From positions 2,976,001-3,040,000 of the forward strand of contig OX596338.1 in the NCBI GenBank assembly GCA_951394405.1: 64,000 bases of DNA, written 5' to 3'. Shown here piece after piece: positions 1 through 11,462 of the stretch; the first letter of the stretch is position 1, and each line of letters opens with the position of its first letter. The position numbers were made by a program, and so were the translations under genes. The notes beneath the pieces are model-generated. The model did no database searches. It had not been told where the DNA came from and saw only the letters and a program-made list of their open reading frames with translations. Source of the DNA: Coprinellus micaceus (lineage: Eukaryota > Basidiomycota > Agaricomycetes > Agaricales > Psathyrellaceae).

Positions 1-1345
1 ACCCCACTGTTTCATGAGAGATTGCGATGGTGCTAATGACACATCGATGCAGGTCTTCCATGAGGGCTTGAAATCGTGGTCATGCTGCCAGGACTTCAAC
101 AAGCCGGTTCTCGATTTCGACGAGTTTATGAACATACCGGTTCGATCTCCCCTGCAACTCGACGATCGACCTCAATCCGCTTAACGTTTCTGGTCCACAG
201 GGATGCACGGAAACAGATACACATTCTGTTGCCGCACCTGAAACCCCGGGCTCTGCTCCAGTGGCTGCCCCTGCTACGAACCCGAACGTCACTTCGGCGC
301 GTGATGGTGACGGGAAGGAGACGTTCTCTGTTGGAGGGAGCCGCCACACCCAGGCCAAATCCCTGAGCTCGGCTGTAGACGCGTCTACCCCCGCCGCACC
401 TACCCCAATAGCGGAGGATGAGGACGATCTGAGCGTACCCGTTACCCCTGGAACGATGTGCAAGCGCAAGGCGTGTGGAGTCGCGTTCGTTGGCGATGAA
501 GTCAACAGGATCGGTGATGGTGAAGGCACTGTCTGTGTGTACCACCCAATGCCGGTCCGTTATCCCTTTACGTCGGTCAACTCGACGTTCTAACCATTTC
601 ACAGCCTTATTTCCACGAGGGAAGCAAGGTAATATGCCCACTTCCGACACTGCTGTCGCATCTTATCATTTCGATTTCCTCCAGGGATATCTCTGCTGCA
701 AACCCAAGGTCCTCGAGTTCGACGAGTTCTTGAAGATCAAAGGCTGCAAAACCGGTCGTCATTGCTTCGTCACCAAGAAGAAGGATACAGCGGTACGTGA
801 ACTCGGCCTACGGATATAAATGTGAATGCCGAACAAAACTCCAGGAGGACGAGCTAGTCCAATGCCGGATCGACCACTATCAGACCCTGGAAAAGGTGCA
901 AGTCTCTGTCTTTGCCAAGAAGGTCAACAAGGAGAAGAGTACTGTCCATTTTGAGGATGAAGAGGTAAATTGCCCCACTCGCACGACCAACAACTTGGGA
1001 CGACTAACGTATCCGCAGGTCAAATTGGACCTGTCTTTGCCTGATAACAAACGATTCGTCCGCGCTATCAAGCTATTCGGGCCCATCGATCCTGAAAGGT
1101 CGTCGCACACGATTCTAGGCACCAAGGTTAGCTATATATACACCATTATATGACGAATGGGGATTAAACTAGTCTAGGTCGAACTCTCGCTGCAAAAGAA
1201 GGACAACAGGAGTTGGACTGTACTGGAAAAGACGGATCGCGATCTAGGCAACATCAGCCTAACGTTTGGCGTGAGCGGTAGGACGGGGACAATTGGAGGA
1301 AAGGAGATCATTATCGATCCTTCTAGTCAACCGCGGGTGGCATAG
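1..1345 (+). CDS. CHORD and CS domain co-chaperone (Rar1/CHORDC1 type), 5' truncated by window edge
   Basis: Assembled exons read through the end of a first CHORD zinc domain (FHEGLKSWSCC, about 53-139), a Ser/Pro/Ala linker, a second CHORD domain (CVYHP, then FHEGSKGYLCC, then GCKTGRHCFVTKK, about 475-792) and a C-terminal CS/p23-like fold (QTLEKVQVSVFAKK, about 880-1330) ending at TAG 1343-1345. The first bases of the window give H-P-T before a short intron with branch point GCTAAT, so the start lies upstream. CHORD-CS proteins are Hsp90 co-chaperones that bind Sgt1; the tandem CHORD plus CS order is that of animal CHORDC1/melusin. Introns are short with GT..AG borders (for example 140-200). 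A decayed copy of the second CHORD exon lies at 6295-6394. Confidence 0.93.
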
Positions 1346-1370
1346 TTCTAGTCCTTCAGGCGTGAGTGAA

Positions 1371-4339
1371 TTAAAGAAGACCGGGTTTCTCAATTCGTTC
1401 GAACATTTGGACCATGTCTCCCTCCTGAAGATCCTCGAAGCCCGCTAAGCTGAGGCCGCACTCCGTACCCTTGCGGGCTTCCATCACATCCTTCTTGAGA
1501 TGCCTCATTGTCTCGAGCGAACCTGGAATAGCACATGTTAAAAGGCTATTTACGGTGTTGGAAAGGGAGTGCTCACCCTCGTGCACAGTTTCGCCGTTTC
1601 GGACAACTCGAGCATGCTTAGCTTTCTCGACAAGGCCATTGGAGACCCTACATCCGGCAATCTTCTTCACAGACTTGTCCTTCATCTTGATTTCGAAGAG
1701 TTGAAGAACGTTAGCTTCACCGGTGACTTTCGTCTCGACAATAAGGGGCAGTAAGGACCGAACACGATCGCGCACGTCGTCCATGAGCTTGTAGATGATT
1801 TTGGATTCGAGGATCGGAACCCCATTTTGCGCCGCTAGACTCTGTATTGATCGGGGGACGCTCACAGAGAATGCAACGATAGTTGCTAAGTGGAAAATAT
1901 ATTAGCGGATAGCTAGGGGATAAGGGATAGGCAATGGGCCTCACCGTTGGCGGTCTTTGCCATCGTCACATCCGACTCGGTCACGTCGCCGACACCGGCC
2001 TGCATGATCTTGCTGGTGGCAATCTTATTGCCAATGCCCTGTAGCGCGCCTTCGACAGCCTCAGCACTCCCGCTTACGTCTGCCTTGATGAGCAGACGCA
2101 GCTCTTTGGGGCCCGAGGTGTCTTCGACCGGGGTGGATTTATTTTTGGGCGGCGGCCGTCCCCTGTTTGCCTGTAGTGCCTTCCGCTCAACCTCTCGCAA
2201 CTCTCGCTCCGATTTCCTGGTTTCGTTAATTGCGTCGACGTCAGCCAAAGAGGCTTCAATCTCGCTCTGGCGAATGCGATTGGCCATAGCTTTTTTGACA
2301 TCTGACTCTGCGCCCTCGATGGCGTTGTCACCAGCCTTCGGCAGGGTCTTCCACCCCGAGATTGTCACAGCCATTCCTGGAGTTGCAACCTTCACAGCGG
2401 CTCCGGTGGATGCTGTCATAACCCGTACTTTCGCGTAGTTAGAGCCGCTGACTATGTGAGACCCCGCTTTTAAGGACCCCCTCATGACGAGGACAGTCGC
2501 AATGAACCTTACAAATGATAGTCAATTCCAGGGTGAAGATAAGGGACGAAGGGTTAACCTACCCAAGTCCTTGCTGAACACGAGATTCCAGGATTTCCCC
2601 ATAAGCGTGCCCAGATTGTTCCGCCCGAAGGTCTTGCATTTCCGCCATAACAGAGAGGGTTTCAACGAGGTCGGGCAGGCCTTGGCCGGTCAAACCAGAT
2701 ACGCACACCGCAGGAATATCGCCGCCGTATGACTCCAACTGAATGCCTTCCGCCATAAGTGCCTTCTCCACGGATTCCTAGAAACGTTCTCGTAAATTTC
2801 GATCTCCGCATATGACTTCTCTTCTGCCCAAAACTCACCATGTCCGCTGAAGGTTTGTCAACCTTGTTAATGGCCACGACGAGCCCAACGGTATCTTGAC
2901 ACTTCTTGTAGAGTTCGATGACTTCCCTCGTCTGAGGCATGATCCCGTCGTCCGCGGCCACGACCAAAACGATAATGTCGGTCACCCCTGCGCCTCGTGC
3001 TCTCATTGCTGAAAACGCCGCATGACCGGGAGTATCTAGAAAGGTAATGGAACCTGGACCTGAGGAAGCACCGGATTCTGTCTTCACTGGGACGGAGAAA
3101 GCTCCAATGTGCTGGGTGATTCCTCCAGCCTCCCCCTTGGCTACGGAGCTCGATCTAAGGGTGTCTAACAGTGTCGTTTTACCATGATCGACATGCCCCA
3201 TGATCGTTACGACTGGCGGGCGGAGGGGGAGAGACGTTGGGTCTGGGTGGGGTGCACTAGCCAAATCGAAGTCAGCAATCTCGATGTCAAGTCCGATGAG
3301 GAGTAAAGCGCACGGGGGATATAGGTCGAACGCGGCTTCATCGTCGATGACTGGTTTGCGTCCGAATTCTTCCGCAAGGAGGGTAGCGTAGTCAGCGGTA
3401 AGGACTAGTCCAACATGTTTCATCAGATGGCTGAGTCTACGACAAGTAAGAAAGGGACTGACGGTAGTCGTAGGTGGGGCTGTCCGTCAAACCGAGGGCA
3501 ACAATTCGTCTCTGTAAACGATCTGATAGTTCGGCGTAAGGCCGCTGAAATTTGGAGTCGAAGCCTTGACGCACCAAGCCTGACCTTCAATATCTTGGAA
3601 AGAGCGCCAACAGGAACTGTGGAGGGTATATACACTTCTAGTGCGGGTTTCTTGAATAGTCTCTGAGCTTTCTGCGGTTTCGGTTTGGGCGCCTGCTCAG
3701 TACTTGGCCTCTGGTTGACAGCACTTCCCGCTGAATCGCGGAAACCTGACCGTGAGTTCCCGCGATCGAAGAAACGAGACGCTCTGTCTTTAAAGCCTTC
3801 CTCGCGACTTTTCGAAGTTCCTGTATCGTTGTAACTCTTGTCCCTTTGAGTGTACTGGGCTGAGTAGTCGCCATATCGCTGCTCTCGCTTGGCGGCTGTT
3901 TGAGGAGCTTGTTGCCTATCCCCGACCCTTGGCATCCAAACATCATTCCTATCTCGCGCACCAGTACCTTGTCGGGGGGGTTGAGTCAAATTGAAACTGT
4001 TGCTGTCGGGTGCGGTGGACTTTCGGGGAGGTAAACTTGAGAGCGAGGGTCCCGACGACCTGTCCCATTGCTTGTTCGGAGTGATTTGTGTCCACTGGCC
4101 TTGCCTATTCCGAGGCTTGCCAGTACTGTCTGCCCCTCCCGACGCATTCGTCTGGCGAGGCTTCTGGGGCGGCGCATCTCCAAGAGGTTCGAGCTCTCTG
4201 GTCTATGAAATGTAGATGGCGTGAACCAAGTGACGCTGGATGATTTCGAGTATGAGCGCACCTTCGTTGCCGTTGAAGCTCTCCGTGTCTGTCCAAGGAC
4301 CTGCCTGGACTTGAGAATTCGAGACCCTGCTCGATGCAT
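1371..4339 (-). CDS. Mitochondrial translation initiation factor IF-2
   Basis: A translational GTPase that delivers initiator tRNA to the mitochondrial ribosome. The minus strand carries the G1 motif [11 protein letters not shown] (about 3160-3200), G3 DTPGHAAF, G4 NKVD (about 2870), domain II (AGSHIVSG) and a C-terminal domain ending KPGLL at 1371. The start was chosen at ATG 4337-4339 because the first exon encodes a basic, Ser/Arg-rich presequence ([16 protein letters not shown]). It splices in phase over a 59-nt intron into a low-complexity linker, then into [17 protein letters not shown] and the IF-2 N-terminal region. Introns of 44 and 57 nt restore LKRPYAEL and [12 protein letters not shown]. 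The gene is divergent from the mitochondrial scramblase gene at 4571, with 231 bp between start codons. Confidence 0.94.
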
Positions 4340-4570
4340 TGTCTATAATAGTTCGTTCCAGCGGCAACAAAGATAGTGTACGATTGCAGGCCTCCGGACA
4401 GCGAAGGAAGTGGCTGGACGATATGACGGACAGCGTCAAAGTTTGAGGTCCTCCCGAAATGGAAGGTGCACAGGCACGTGGCGATCCAAATAGCCGCCGG
4501 TGGTGCTGCAGTGCAATGGCCGTGACTGCACCCTGAATCCATATACTCTCACCTGTACGGGGAACGTAGC

Positions 4571-6082
4571 ATGAACATATCGCGACTCGCACTAAGGGCT
4601 CAGCTCAGGCCGCTGGTCTCTCCTCGTCTTGTGCGTGGCTACGCGTTGTCGAGGTTTCCGAAGAAGCACACCGGAACAGCGAGGGCGAGGGATCGACCTC
4701 CACCACTCAATAAGAACACCAACGAACCAGATACCTCTTCTACCTCTTGGAACCCACGGCAAGAACAATCCCCGTCACAAGATAACTCTACCATCTGGCG
4801 GGCAGCTCAGCGACCACCCGCAAGTGACCCTCAGCAAGGACTCAAGCACCTCTTGATGGACAACGACACCCTCATCGTGGAGAGGTCAGTAGCACGAGCG
4901 ATACCTTGCAATCATACTGATATAAAACTAGGCAGGTTGAGATGTTAAATATCTTTATGGGATTCGAGCAAGCCAACAAATATGCGATCCGTGGGTCTGC
5001 ATCTGGGTTGTCCTTAGTTCTTACCGCATGTTGAGGCTCACTGTGCAGACAACGAGGCCGGCGAAACACTGGGGTACTTATTGGAGGAGCAGGCTGGGTT
5101 CTTTTCGATGCTTCGCCGCCAGGCGTTTGCAACCCATAGACCCTTCAGAGCAGTCATCATGGATGCCCACGGAACTCCTCTACTATGGGTGTGTCAGGCC
5201 GTTTCCTTTAATGTTGGGGTAGACCTGACGCAGTCACCGGCCAGGTCCGCCGCCCGTTCGCTTGGATAAACTCGAGGATGTATGTGCAGCGCCTCCAAGA
5301 TTACGACTCTTATTCTCCCGAAGGCGAGCCTGTTCTCGACACTTTTGCTGAGGTCCAACAAGTATGGCACATCTGGAGGCGACGCTACGACCTTTTCCTG
5401 CAGTAAGCCCATCGAACCTCTCACTACTACGGCGCAGGGGCTGAATAGTAGCTTACGATCAAGAGAAAAGAAGAACCGAGTCCTATCCTTAGCTTCCGAC
5501 CCGCAGCCTGAACCGCCCCTCGCAACATTCCAGCAGATTGCTCAGGTAGACTCTGGATTCTTGGCATGGAGGTTCCCAATCCTTGACGAGAACGAGAAAG
5601 TCATGGCCGTTATTGACAGGGCCTGGAGAGGTTTCGGGAGAGAGGTCGGTACCCCGAGAAGGACGGAGTAGAGGAAGCTAAACAAGCAGTTTGCAGATTT
5701 TCACTGACACTGGCCGTTACTCCATCCTGTTCAATCCAAACCTCGACGAGCAGGTCCGGCAGCTTGGCCTTGCGGCTCAGCATGGGACGGATACTCTAGA
5801 CAGACGCGCAGTACGTGTTCTGTGACTCGCGTTGCGGCATCAGTCTGAAGTCTTCGCTTCCTCACCTTTCTAGCTTCTCCTTGCTTTGGCTGGTATGGTG
5901 CCCCATATGAAGAATGCAACAATCACTTACCTCTTAACTCACAGTCAACGTTGACTTCGATTACTTCTCCCGCCATTCCCATACTGGACCGTGAGTTTCA
6001 TTGCGTGACCTATACTCGATGCCACGCTGATTCTGCCTTTTGCAGAGGAGGCGGCATCCTCCACTTTGGAGGGTGGGACTGA
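4571..6082 (+). CDS. Mitochondrial phospholipid scramblase family protein (Aim25-like)
   Basis: The N-terminus MNISRLALRAQLRPL is an Arg-rich, Glu/Asp-free mitochondrial presequence. The scramblase fold follows: HLLMDNDTLIVER, VEMLNIFMGFEQANKYAI, GYLLEEQAGFFSMLRRQ, THRPFRAVIMD, RRPFAWINSRMYVQRL, SGFLAWRFPILDE and the C-terminal NVDFDYFSRHS segment, ending TGA 6080-6082. At least six short introns are needed, and the junctions around 4885, 5905 and 5943 stay in phase. Yeast Aim25 is a mitochondrial member of this family; scramblases of this family bind membranes and are proposed to move lipids between leaflets. Exact activity cannot be read from sequence. Confidence 0.92.
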
Positions 6083-6294
6083 CCGACTGAGAAGGAAGCG
6101 GCCTTGCCGTCTTGCTGGTACCACTATCGTAGGAATAATATGTACACGTGTAGTCCTCCTTGAAGCTTGACCACACAAGCCTTTGAGATACTAGATACTA
6201 GGGGCTGTCTCAGTCACGTGCACTGTGTTTACAGACGCGACGCGGTCACCGTCGCGACTTTCGAAGTTCGTCTTACCTCCTCATCCCGATTCCT

Positions 6295-6394
6295 TGCTGC
6301 AAACCCAGGGCACTCGAGTTCGACGAGGCCTTGAAGATCAAAGGCCGCAAAACTGGTCATCACTCCTTCGTTACCAAGAAGAAGCATACCCCGT
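6295..6394 (+). pseudogene. Decayed copy of the second CHORD exon
   Basis: This stretch aligns without gaps to 694-793 in the CHORD-CS gene, at a constant offset of 5601 bp and with roughly 12 mismatches in about 95 bases. It still encodes [20 protein letters not shown] followed by [10 protein letters not shown], but two zinc ligands are lost: GC becomes GR and HCF becomes HSF. It ends about 20 bases before the Cdc45 ATG and is in a different frame from Cdc45, so it is not part of that protein. The sharp edges and missing partner exons point to a short segmental duplication rather than a second gene. Confidence 0.85.
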
Positions 6395-6413
6395 CGCCAG
6401 GGTCCAGCGCGCA

Positions 6414-8856
6414 ATGTACATCCCACCACCACACCTCGCCAATACAAGAAGGTCCTACACCGATGCGTACAAAGACATACTCTCAGCGTACAGGCGATCC
6501 CCGCAGACATCTGCATCCTCCGTCATCCTCCTGGTCGCCCCAGACGTGGACTCGTTATGTGCGGCACGAATGCTAGCAGCCCTCTTCAAACAAGATGACG
6601 TGCTGTACAGGATTATACCTGTATCTAGTGTACAGGAGCTTCAGCTGGTGAAGGATGAGCTCGCGACGTACGCAGAGGTATGGAGGCTCCGCGAATACTT
6701 GATCTAGACGCTTACAGTAATTGGCCGTCTCAGCTGAACACTCTAATTCTCATTAACATGGGCAACTTCATCGACCTCCCTACTCCTGAATGGTTCGGCG
6801 AATTCGAACTTGGGGTCACCATCCATGTCATCGATTCCTCCCGACCTCGTAGTATGGCCAATTTGTTCTATCCAGGGGAGAATGGAGAAAGAGTGGTACT
6901 GTGGGATGACGGAGATGCGGAGAAGCTTACTGAGCTGAGGAAAGCTTGGGAGACGCTTGAGGTGCGTTGAGTTGACTCTTCGTATCGTACGATGCTTGAC
7001 TTGTGGTCAGTTCGAACCTTTACCGGACTCGGACGATGAGGACTCCGAAGATGAGTTTTCTGAAGAGGGCGAAGGCGATGAGGATGAGGATGAGGAGAAT
7101 GAGGACGACGACATCCGGCCATCGAACGGAAAGCGGAGATCTTCAGATGAGGGCGTCAAAGTTCGGAAACGGCGGAAGGTGGAGAAACCAGTGAGTAACA
7201 ACCACCATCCCTCCCGAGCCCTTGAATCCACGGTTTCTAGGTATACCGGGTAACACGAGACGAAGTATACCAGTACAAGCAAAAGCTCAACAAGTACTAC
7301 TACGCTGGTACTTCATACGGACAAAGTGCGGCCAGCACCATCTACATTCTTGCCACTATTCTCGAACGCGTCGACAACGACCTCCTTTGGTCAGCTGCCA
7401 ACCTTCCTTCTTCCGCGCCGACTCTGACTGACCCCCCACAGGCTTGCCATTCTTGGTTTGACCTATCAATATAATTCCGCACGGATACCAAGGGATACCT
7501 ACGAACAACAGCATACAGTCTACCACGACGAAGTCTCCCGCCTGAACCCCATCTTCTCCGATTCACAAACCTCGCATGCCCTCAACTCCCTCAACCCCGA
7601 TGACCTCAGTGTTCGACCAACAGAAGAACTTCGATTCATGCTCTTTCGGCACTGGAACCTTTACGATGCCATGTATCATTCAAGTTACGTTGCCAGTAAG
7701 CTTGGAATATGGAAGGAGAAGGGTCGGAAACGGTTAACGGGCCTGTTGGCAAAGATGGGGTATGTCCTCGAGTGTCTTTGATTTACTGTCTGTCGAATGA
7801 CTCACCGCCCACAGATTCTCTATACCACAAACACAACAACCTTACTCGCACATGGACATGGACCTGAAGAAAGCGCTGGTAAAGAAACTCGACGATGTCG
7901 CTCCAGAATATGGCCTTGTGGAACTGTCATATCCCTCATTCATGCGATGCTATGGGTATCATTCCCAGCCATTATCAGCAGCTGACGCAGTGGAAAGTAT
8001 CAGTGCTCTCGTGGACTTTGCAGGGGGTGCTCGTCTGGAGGTTGAGCTGGAGGGGCACCGCCACGGCGGAGAATGGTTTGGAGGAGGCAAAATCTGGGAC
8101 GCGATTGGTTACGAGAAAGAACCTGCAGCATCTTCCAAGCCAAAGAATGTGACCAACAGCACGGATAATCCCCAAGGAAATGGTGCTGACGACGCGGATG
8201 AAGGGAGTTCGGATCTTGAGTGGTGGAAGAAGAACTTTTGGTTTGCGTACGACTCCCTGACAGAGTATGAACCCTTTCACCCCTGCCTTGTGTCGTGGGC
8301 TGATGTCTTCGAGCAGCATAAAACGTCTTCGCGAAGCATTGCGACTCGCAATGTCGATACACAAGGCGATCATCCGGCAAGGCACTTCCATAATCGACAA
8401 GCAGGATATTCGGACCATGCGGAACCACCGGGTCGTAGTATTGACACAGGGTCCCGACCTCGTCCTGTTTCATCATCCTGGAATGCTGTCCCGGCTAGCC
8501 CTGTGGCTGATCGACGCGCTCCGGGATAGGATACCTGCATCTGCAACGGCAGCGCGTACCAAACGCCGCGACTTGCCGTTTATTGTTGCATGCTTAAACG
8601 AGACGAAGGGAACATATGTTGTCGCTGGTATTGTGGCTTCCCCAGAGTTTGGCGACGTTCGCCGGAAGTACGTGCCTCGTTTGTGTCGTACCTACTTCCG
8701 CCGGTCTGACGATTGTATCACAGCACCTTCGCAACGAACTTCTTGAACGCGAGCCAAGCAACAAACACAAGCATTCAGCACACGTCCTTCAATACAAACA
8801 TTGTCGAGATCGATGAGAAGGATTTAAAGCCGTTCCTGGAGGTCCTCTGTGCGTAA
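6414..8856 (+). CDS. CDC45: Cdc45 replication initiation factor (CMG helicase subunit)
   Basis: Cdc45 joins Mcm2-7 and GINS to form the replicative CMG helicase. The N-terminus (MYIPPPHL, then [15 protein letters not shown]) and the DHH-like strand [16 protein letters not shown] are diagnostic. A long acidic stretch (about 7020-7130, runs of Asp/Glu) follows, as in other Cdc45 proteins. Later blocks include [59 protein letters not shown] and [17 protein letters not shown] 57-nt intron with donor GTATGA at about 8264 restores the frame between SLTD and IKRL. The C-terminus [16 protein letters not shown] ends TAA 8854-8856. The 5' flank contains the CHORD exon relic. Confidence 0.95.
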
Positions 8857-9388
8857 GATATATCCCAGGCGACATGTATTTTTAGAGACCTTCAGGTTCA
8901 GTGCTTTGGATTAACATATGTATGTTCTACGGTGGTTTGCAGCATTATTTCATTGACGGTAGATCGCGATGGCCGCAAGTTCATTCCAAGGCCCGGGTCC
9001 GCTCCCGGTTGGATCGTGTTTAAGAAGCCAATTGAATTGCTGCGTAGTCTTCATTTCCGTGCGGGATGATGAGAATGGGAGATAGTTGGGAGGAAGCTAT
9101 GAGGAAGGGTGTGAGGCAGATCGGTCTGGTGACGCCAAGGAACTGTGGAGAACTTGACTCTAAACCACCACGACGCCTCGGCTCACATTTCCTACTCTTG
9201 CCCCGGCCCCTAACACGGACTGCTGGCACATCGCCACGGCGTGTCGACCATGAGCCTACGACTGCTGGCCAGGGCTGCTCGCATGCGGTGCGAGCGCCGG
9301 GCCCAGTATACCCAGCTGAGCGTTGAGTGACGTACCGGATTCAGCCTTCCAGCATCTCCGCCTCCCCCATTCTCACACCGCGAACACC
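8857..9388. other. Intergenic region, no gene recognised
   Basis: The space holds the Cdc45 3' flank and the 5' flank of the next gene. Short open frames occur on both strands (for example 9066-9326) but none shows a familiar motif or a spliced extension, and no RNA gene was recognised. Confidence 0.5.
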
Positions 9389-9991
9389 ATGTCGATTTCC
9401 GAGTTCTCACCTCCCCCGTCTCCAAAGTCTCCGGCATCGTCTATCTCGAGTCTGTCAGACGTCTCGTCTGACGCCCATTCACGACTCTTCTCGGATGATA
9501 GGGATGTGGGGACCATCGCCGGACACACGGACCTGAATACAACGGTCGTTTCGGATTCGAAATACCCCCTTCCTACTTGGGAGGCTGAATCACGATTCGA
9601 TTATCCTATCGAGGAGGAGGAACGGGAACCCCCATCCCCTGCGCAACGGATATCTCCTCGAAGCAGAGGCAGCAAACACACGCACTCTCAGTCCTCCACC
9701 AGGAAGTCGACACCAAAGTCGACACCGAAGCCAACGGCTCCGGTCGAAGTAGAGTTCGTTACTTTCGACGATCTTTACGCACCGGTCGAGCATGCACCGC
9801 CTGAGCCCCGGATCCGTCAAGGCAGCGCGAGGAAACGAGCTCGTAGTTCTGCAGGATTGGGGAAGCAGCCGACCCCAACGTATCAAACCAGAAGCAGGAA
9901 GGTATCAACGCGTTCATATCGGCGAAGCAGTGGGGAACCCAGAATGAACCAGGTTCCTGTTTGTGAGTGTACTCTCGCCACCCTGATATGA
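9389..9991 (+). CDS. Unrecognised low-complexity protein, Ser/Pro/Arg-rich
   Basis: An open frame of about 200 codons starts at an ATG in good context (ACACCATGTCG). An in-frame upstream ATG at 9323 is possible. The product is rich in Ser and Pro, with an acidic patch (IEEEEREPP), a TPKSTPKPT repeat and a basic patch (ARKRARSS) that could act as a nuclear signal. I recognise no domain. The frame stops at TGA 9989-9991, but a good donor (GTGAGT at about 9963) lies just before, so the real protein may splice onward, possibly towards the membrane segment at 9988-10119. I could not find a junction that keeps that frame with a normal-length intron. Confidence 0.5.
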   Translation: MSISEFSPPPSPKSPASSISSLSDVSSDAHSRLFSDDRDVGTIAGHTDLNTTVVSDSKYPLPTWEAESRFDYPIEEEEREPPSPAQRISPRSRGSKHTHSQSSTRKSTPKSTPKPTAPVEVEFVTFDDLYAPVEHAPPEPRIRQGSARKRARSSAGLGKQPTPTYQTRSRKVSTRSYRRSSGEPRMNQVPVCECTLATLI

Positions 9992-10119
9992 GTGCACCAC
10001 CTGACCCGAGTTATGACCACGAAGCTCGAGACTTTTTCCTAATCTTCGGGTTGTGTGTCGTTCTTGCGTCTGCCATGATCGTTGCCACGCGCCCAGCGAT
10101 ATTCGCTGTGTACGCTTGA
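9988..10119 (+). CDS. 43-codon ORF for a single-pass membrane peptide, or a hidden 3' exon
   Basis: The ORF starts at ATG 9988-9990, which overlaps the TGA of the preceding frame as ATGA. It encodes a short polar head (MSAPPDPSYDHEARD), then a hydrophobic stretch of about 20 residues (LIFGLCVVLASAMIV) and ends near IFAVYA. This looks like one transmembrane helix with a charged N-terminal head. It may be an independent small protein, or the last exon of the preceding gene making that protein tail-anchored. No family recognised. Confidence 0.4.
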   Translation: MSAPPDPSYDHEARDFFLIFGLCVVLASAMIVATRPAIFAVYA

Positions 10120-10201
10120 CCATCGCTCGGTTTGAATAAAGCGTTGATATACACGGTGCGTACGTCTGTATGTAAAGTCTCCGTAACCTAATCTAAGCTG
10201 A

Positions 10202-11227
10202 CTAGTCTTCCTCGTAGATCCGTATCCGACCTCCACCCCAGTCCTGCATAACCTTGTTTCCGTCTCCAGTCGGTTGGGAGAACGCAATCTGGCTTTGACG
10301 GGGGTCTAGATGGCACCCAGGGATAAAGGTCTCTGCTGCCGCATTCAGAAGAGCTCTGGAGATCCCTTGCCTTCTATGTTTACATGATACGAACATCCTC
10401 GATATACCCATAGGGGTCGGAAGCTGCTGTGGATTGCAGAAGACACCCGCCACTTCGACGGTCCGTTTGGGAGACTCTTCTGTCTCTCCAGGCCCGCTGG
10501 AGTCAATGGGAATGACGTCCATGGCCGTTTCTATTCTCTGTGCGATAACGCAACCTACAATGCTCTCCGACTTCATGGGTCCATCTTGAGGAATCAGGAA
10601 GAGATAAGCTTTGGACGTCTGGAGCGTTGACTTGGACAGTGGTGGGGCAGATAGGTACAAGTTCACCGTTTGTAGCAAGCTTGAAAGCTAGAATGTATAA
10701 CAAAACTGTTGATCATACCCGAAATGTGTTGTAGGAGTAATGTAACATACCTTGGATCCTATCTTTCCTCCTACGTCTGCCGGGAAGGAGATTATTCTCC
10801 CAATTCTCCCGTTCCCTAGCTTGATTCTGCTCCTCACTTCTGTTATAGAAGTCCCATAACCTTCTCTCTCCTCCTCCTTGCTCCATTCCATCCCTTTCTG
10901 GACACGAGCGCAGTGCGCTTTGTGCAAAGCAACATCCTCCGTAGCTCCTTTGGTATAGCGTAGATCGCAGAGTGGGCATCGACGAATAATGGGTTGATCG
11001 ACACAAAAATGGAGCTGAATGAGAGATTTCTGCTTGAGTCTCGCTGCGGGCTTGGACTTGGTGGTTCCTGGCGATGGTCGGGCACGTTTGCTGGTCCTGT
11101 TGGGCTCGGATTCTTCCAGCGGACGCTTCGCAGAGGTACTCGGGTCTGAACTGGGCGGCTCTGGGCTTTCACTGCTGCTTCTGGGTGTCCCCTGAGAGTT
11201 GCGAGGTCGTGAACCGTAGGTGCGCAT
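10202..11227 (-). CDS. ECO1: Eco1/ESCO sister-chromatid cohesion N-acetyltransferase
   Basis: The enzyme acetylates the Smc3 subunit of cohesin during S phase. The N-terminal half is disordered (Ser/Pro, KRPLEESEPNRTSKRARPS) and is followed by the ESCO-type C2H2 finger (RRCPLCDLRYTKG, then ALHKAHC). The C-terminal GNAT-like domain is split over short introns: IVGCVIAQRIE, GISRMFVSCKHRRQGISRAL (the acetyl-CoA loop RRQGIS), then IAFSQPTGDGNKVMQDW as the conserved last strand, ending at 10202. The start was taken as MRTYGSRP at 11227; an in-frame ATG lies further upstream (11404) but the intervening residues look non-conserved. Confidence 0.9.
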
Positions 11228-11462
11228 CGTGGTGGAGGGAAGAGGTGAGCAATCAGTTACACGGGAACGCGAAGAGCTCCCACGCGCTGAGACGCGACAA
11301 TAATCACAAACAACCCGACGCGACGCGTTCACCTTCACGTGGCCCTCCTCACACATTCCTTCGTTCCTCATCTTGAATGTGCATAGAAATTGGTGGGTAT
11401 ACAAGTACTATGTAAAACTAACAGAAACAATAGCGACAGATATCGAATACACCCCCTTCAAA

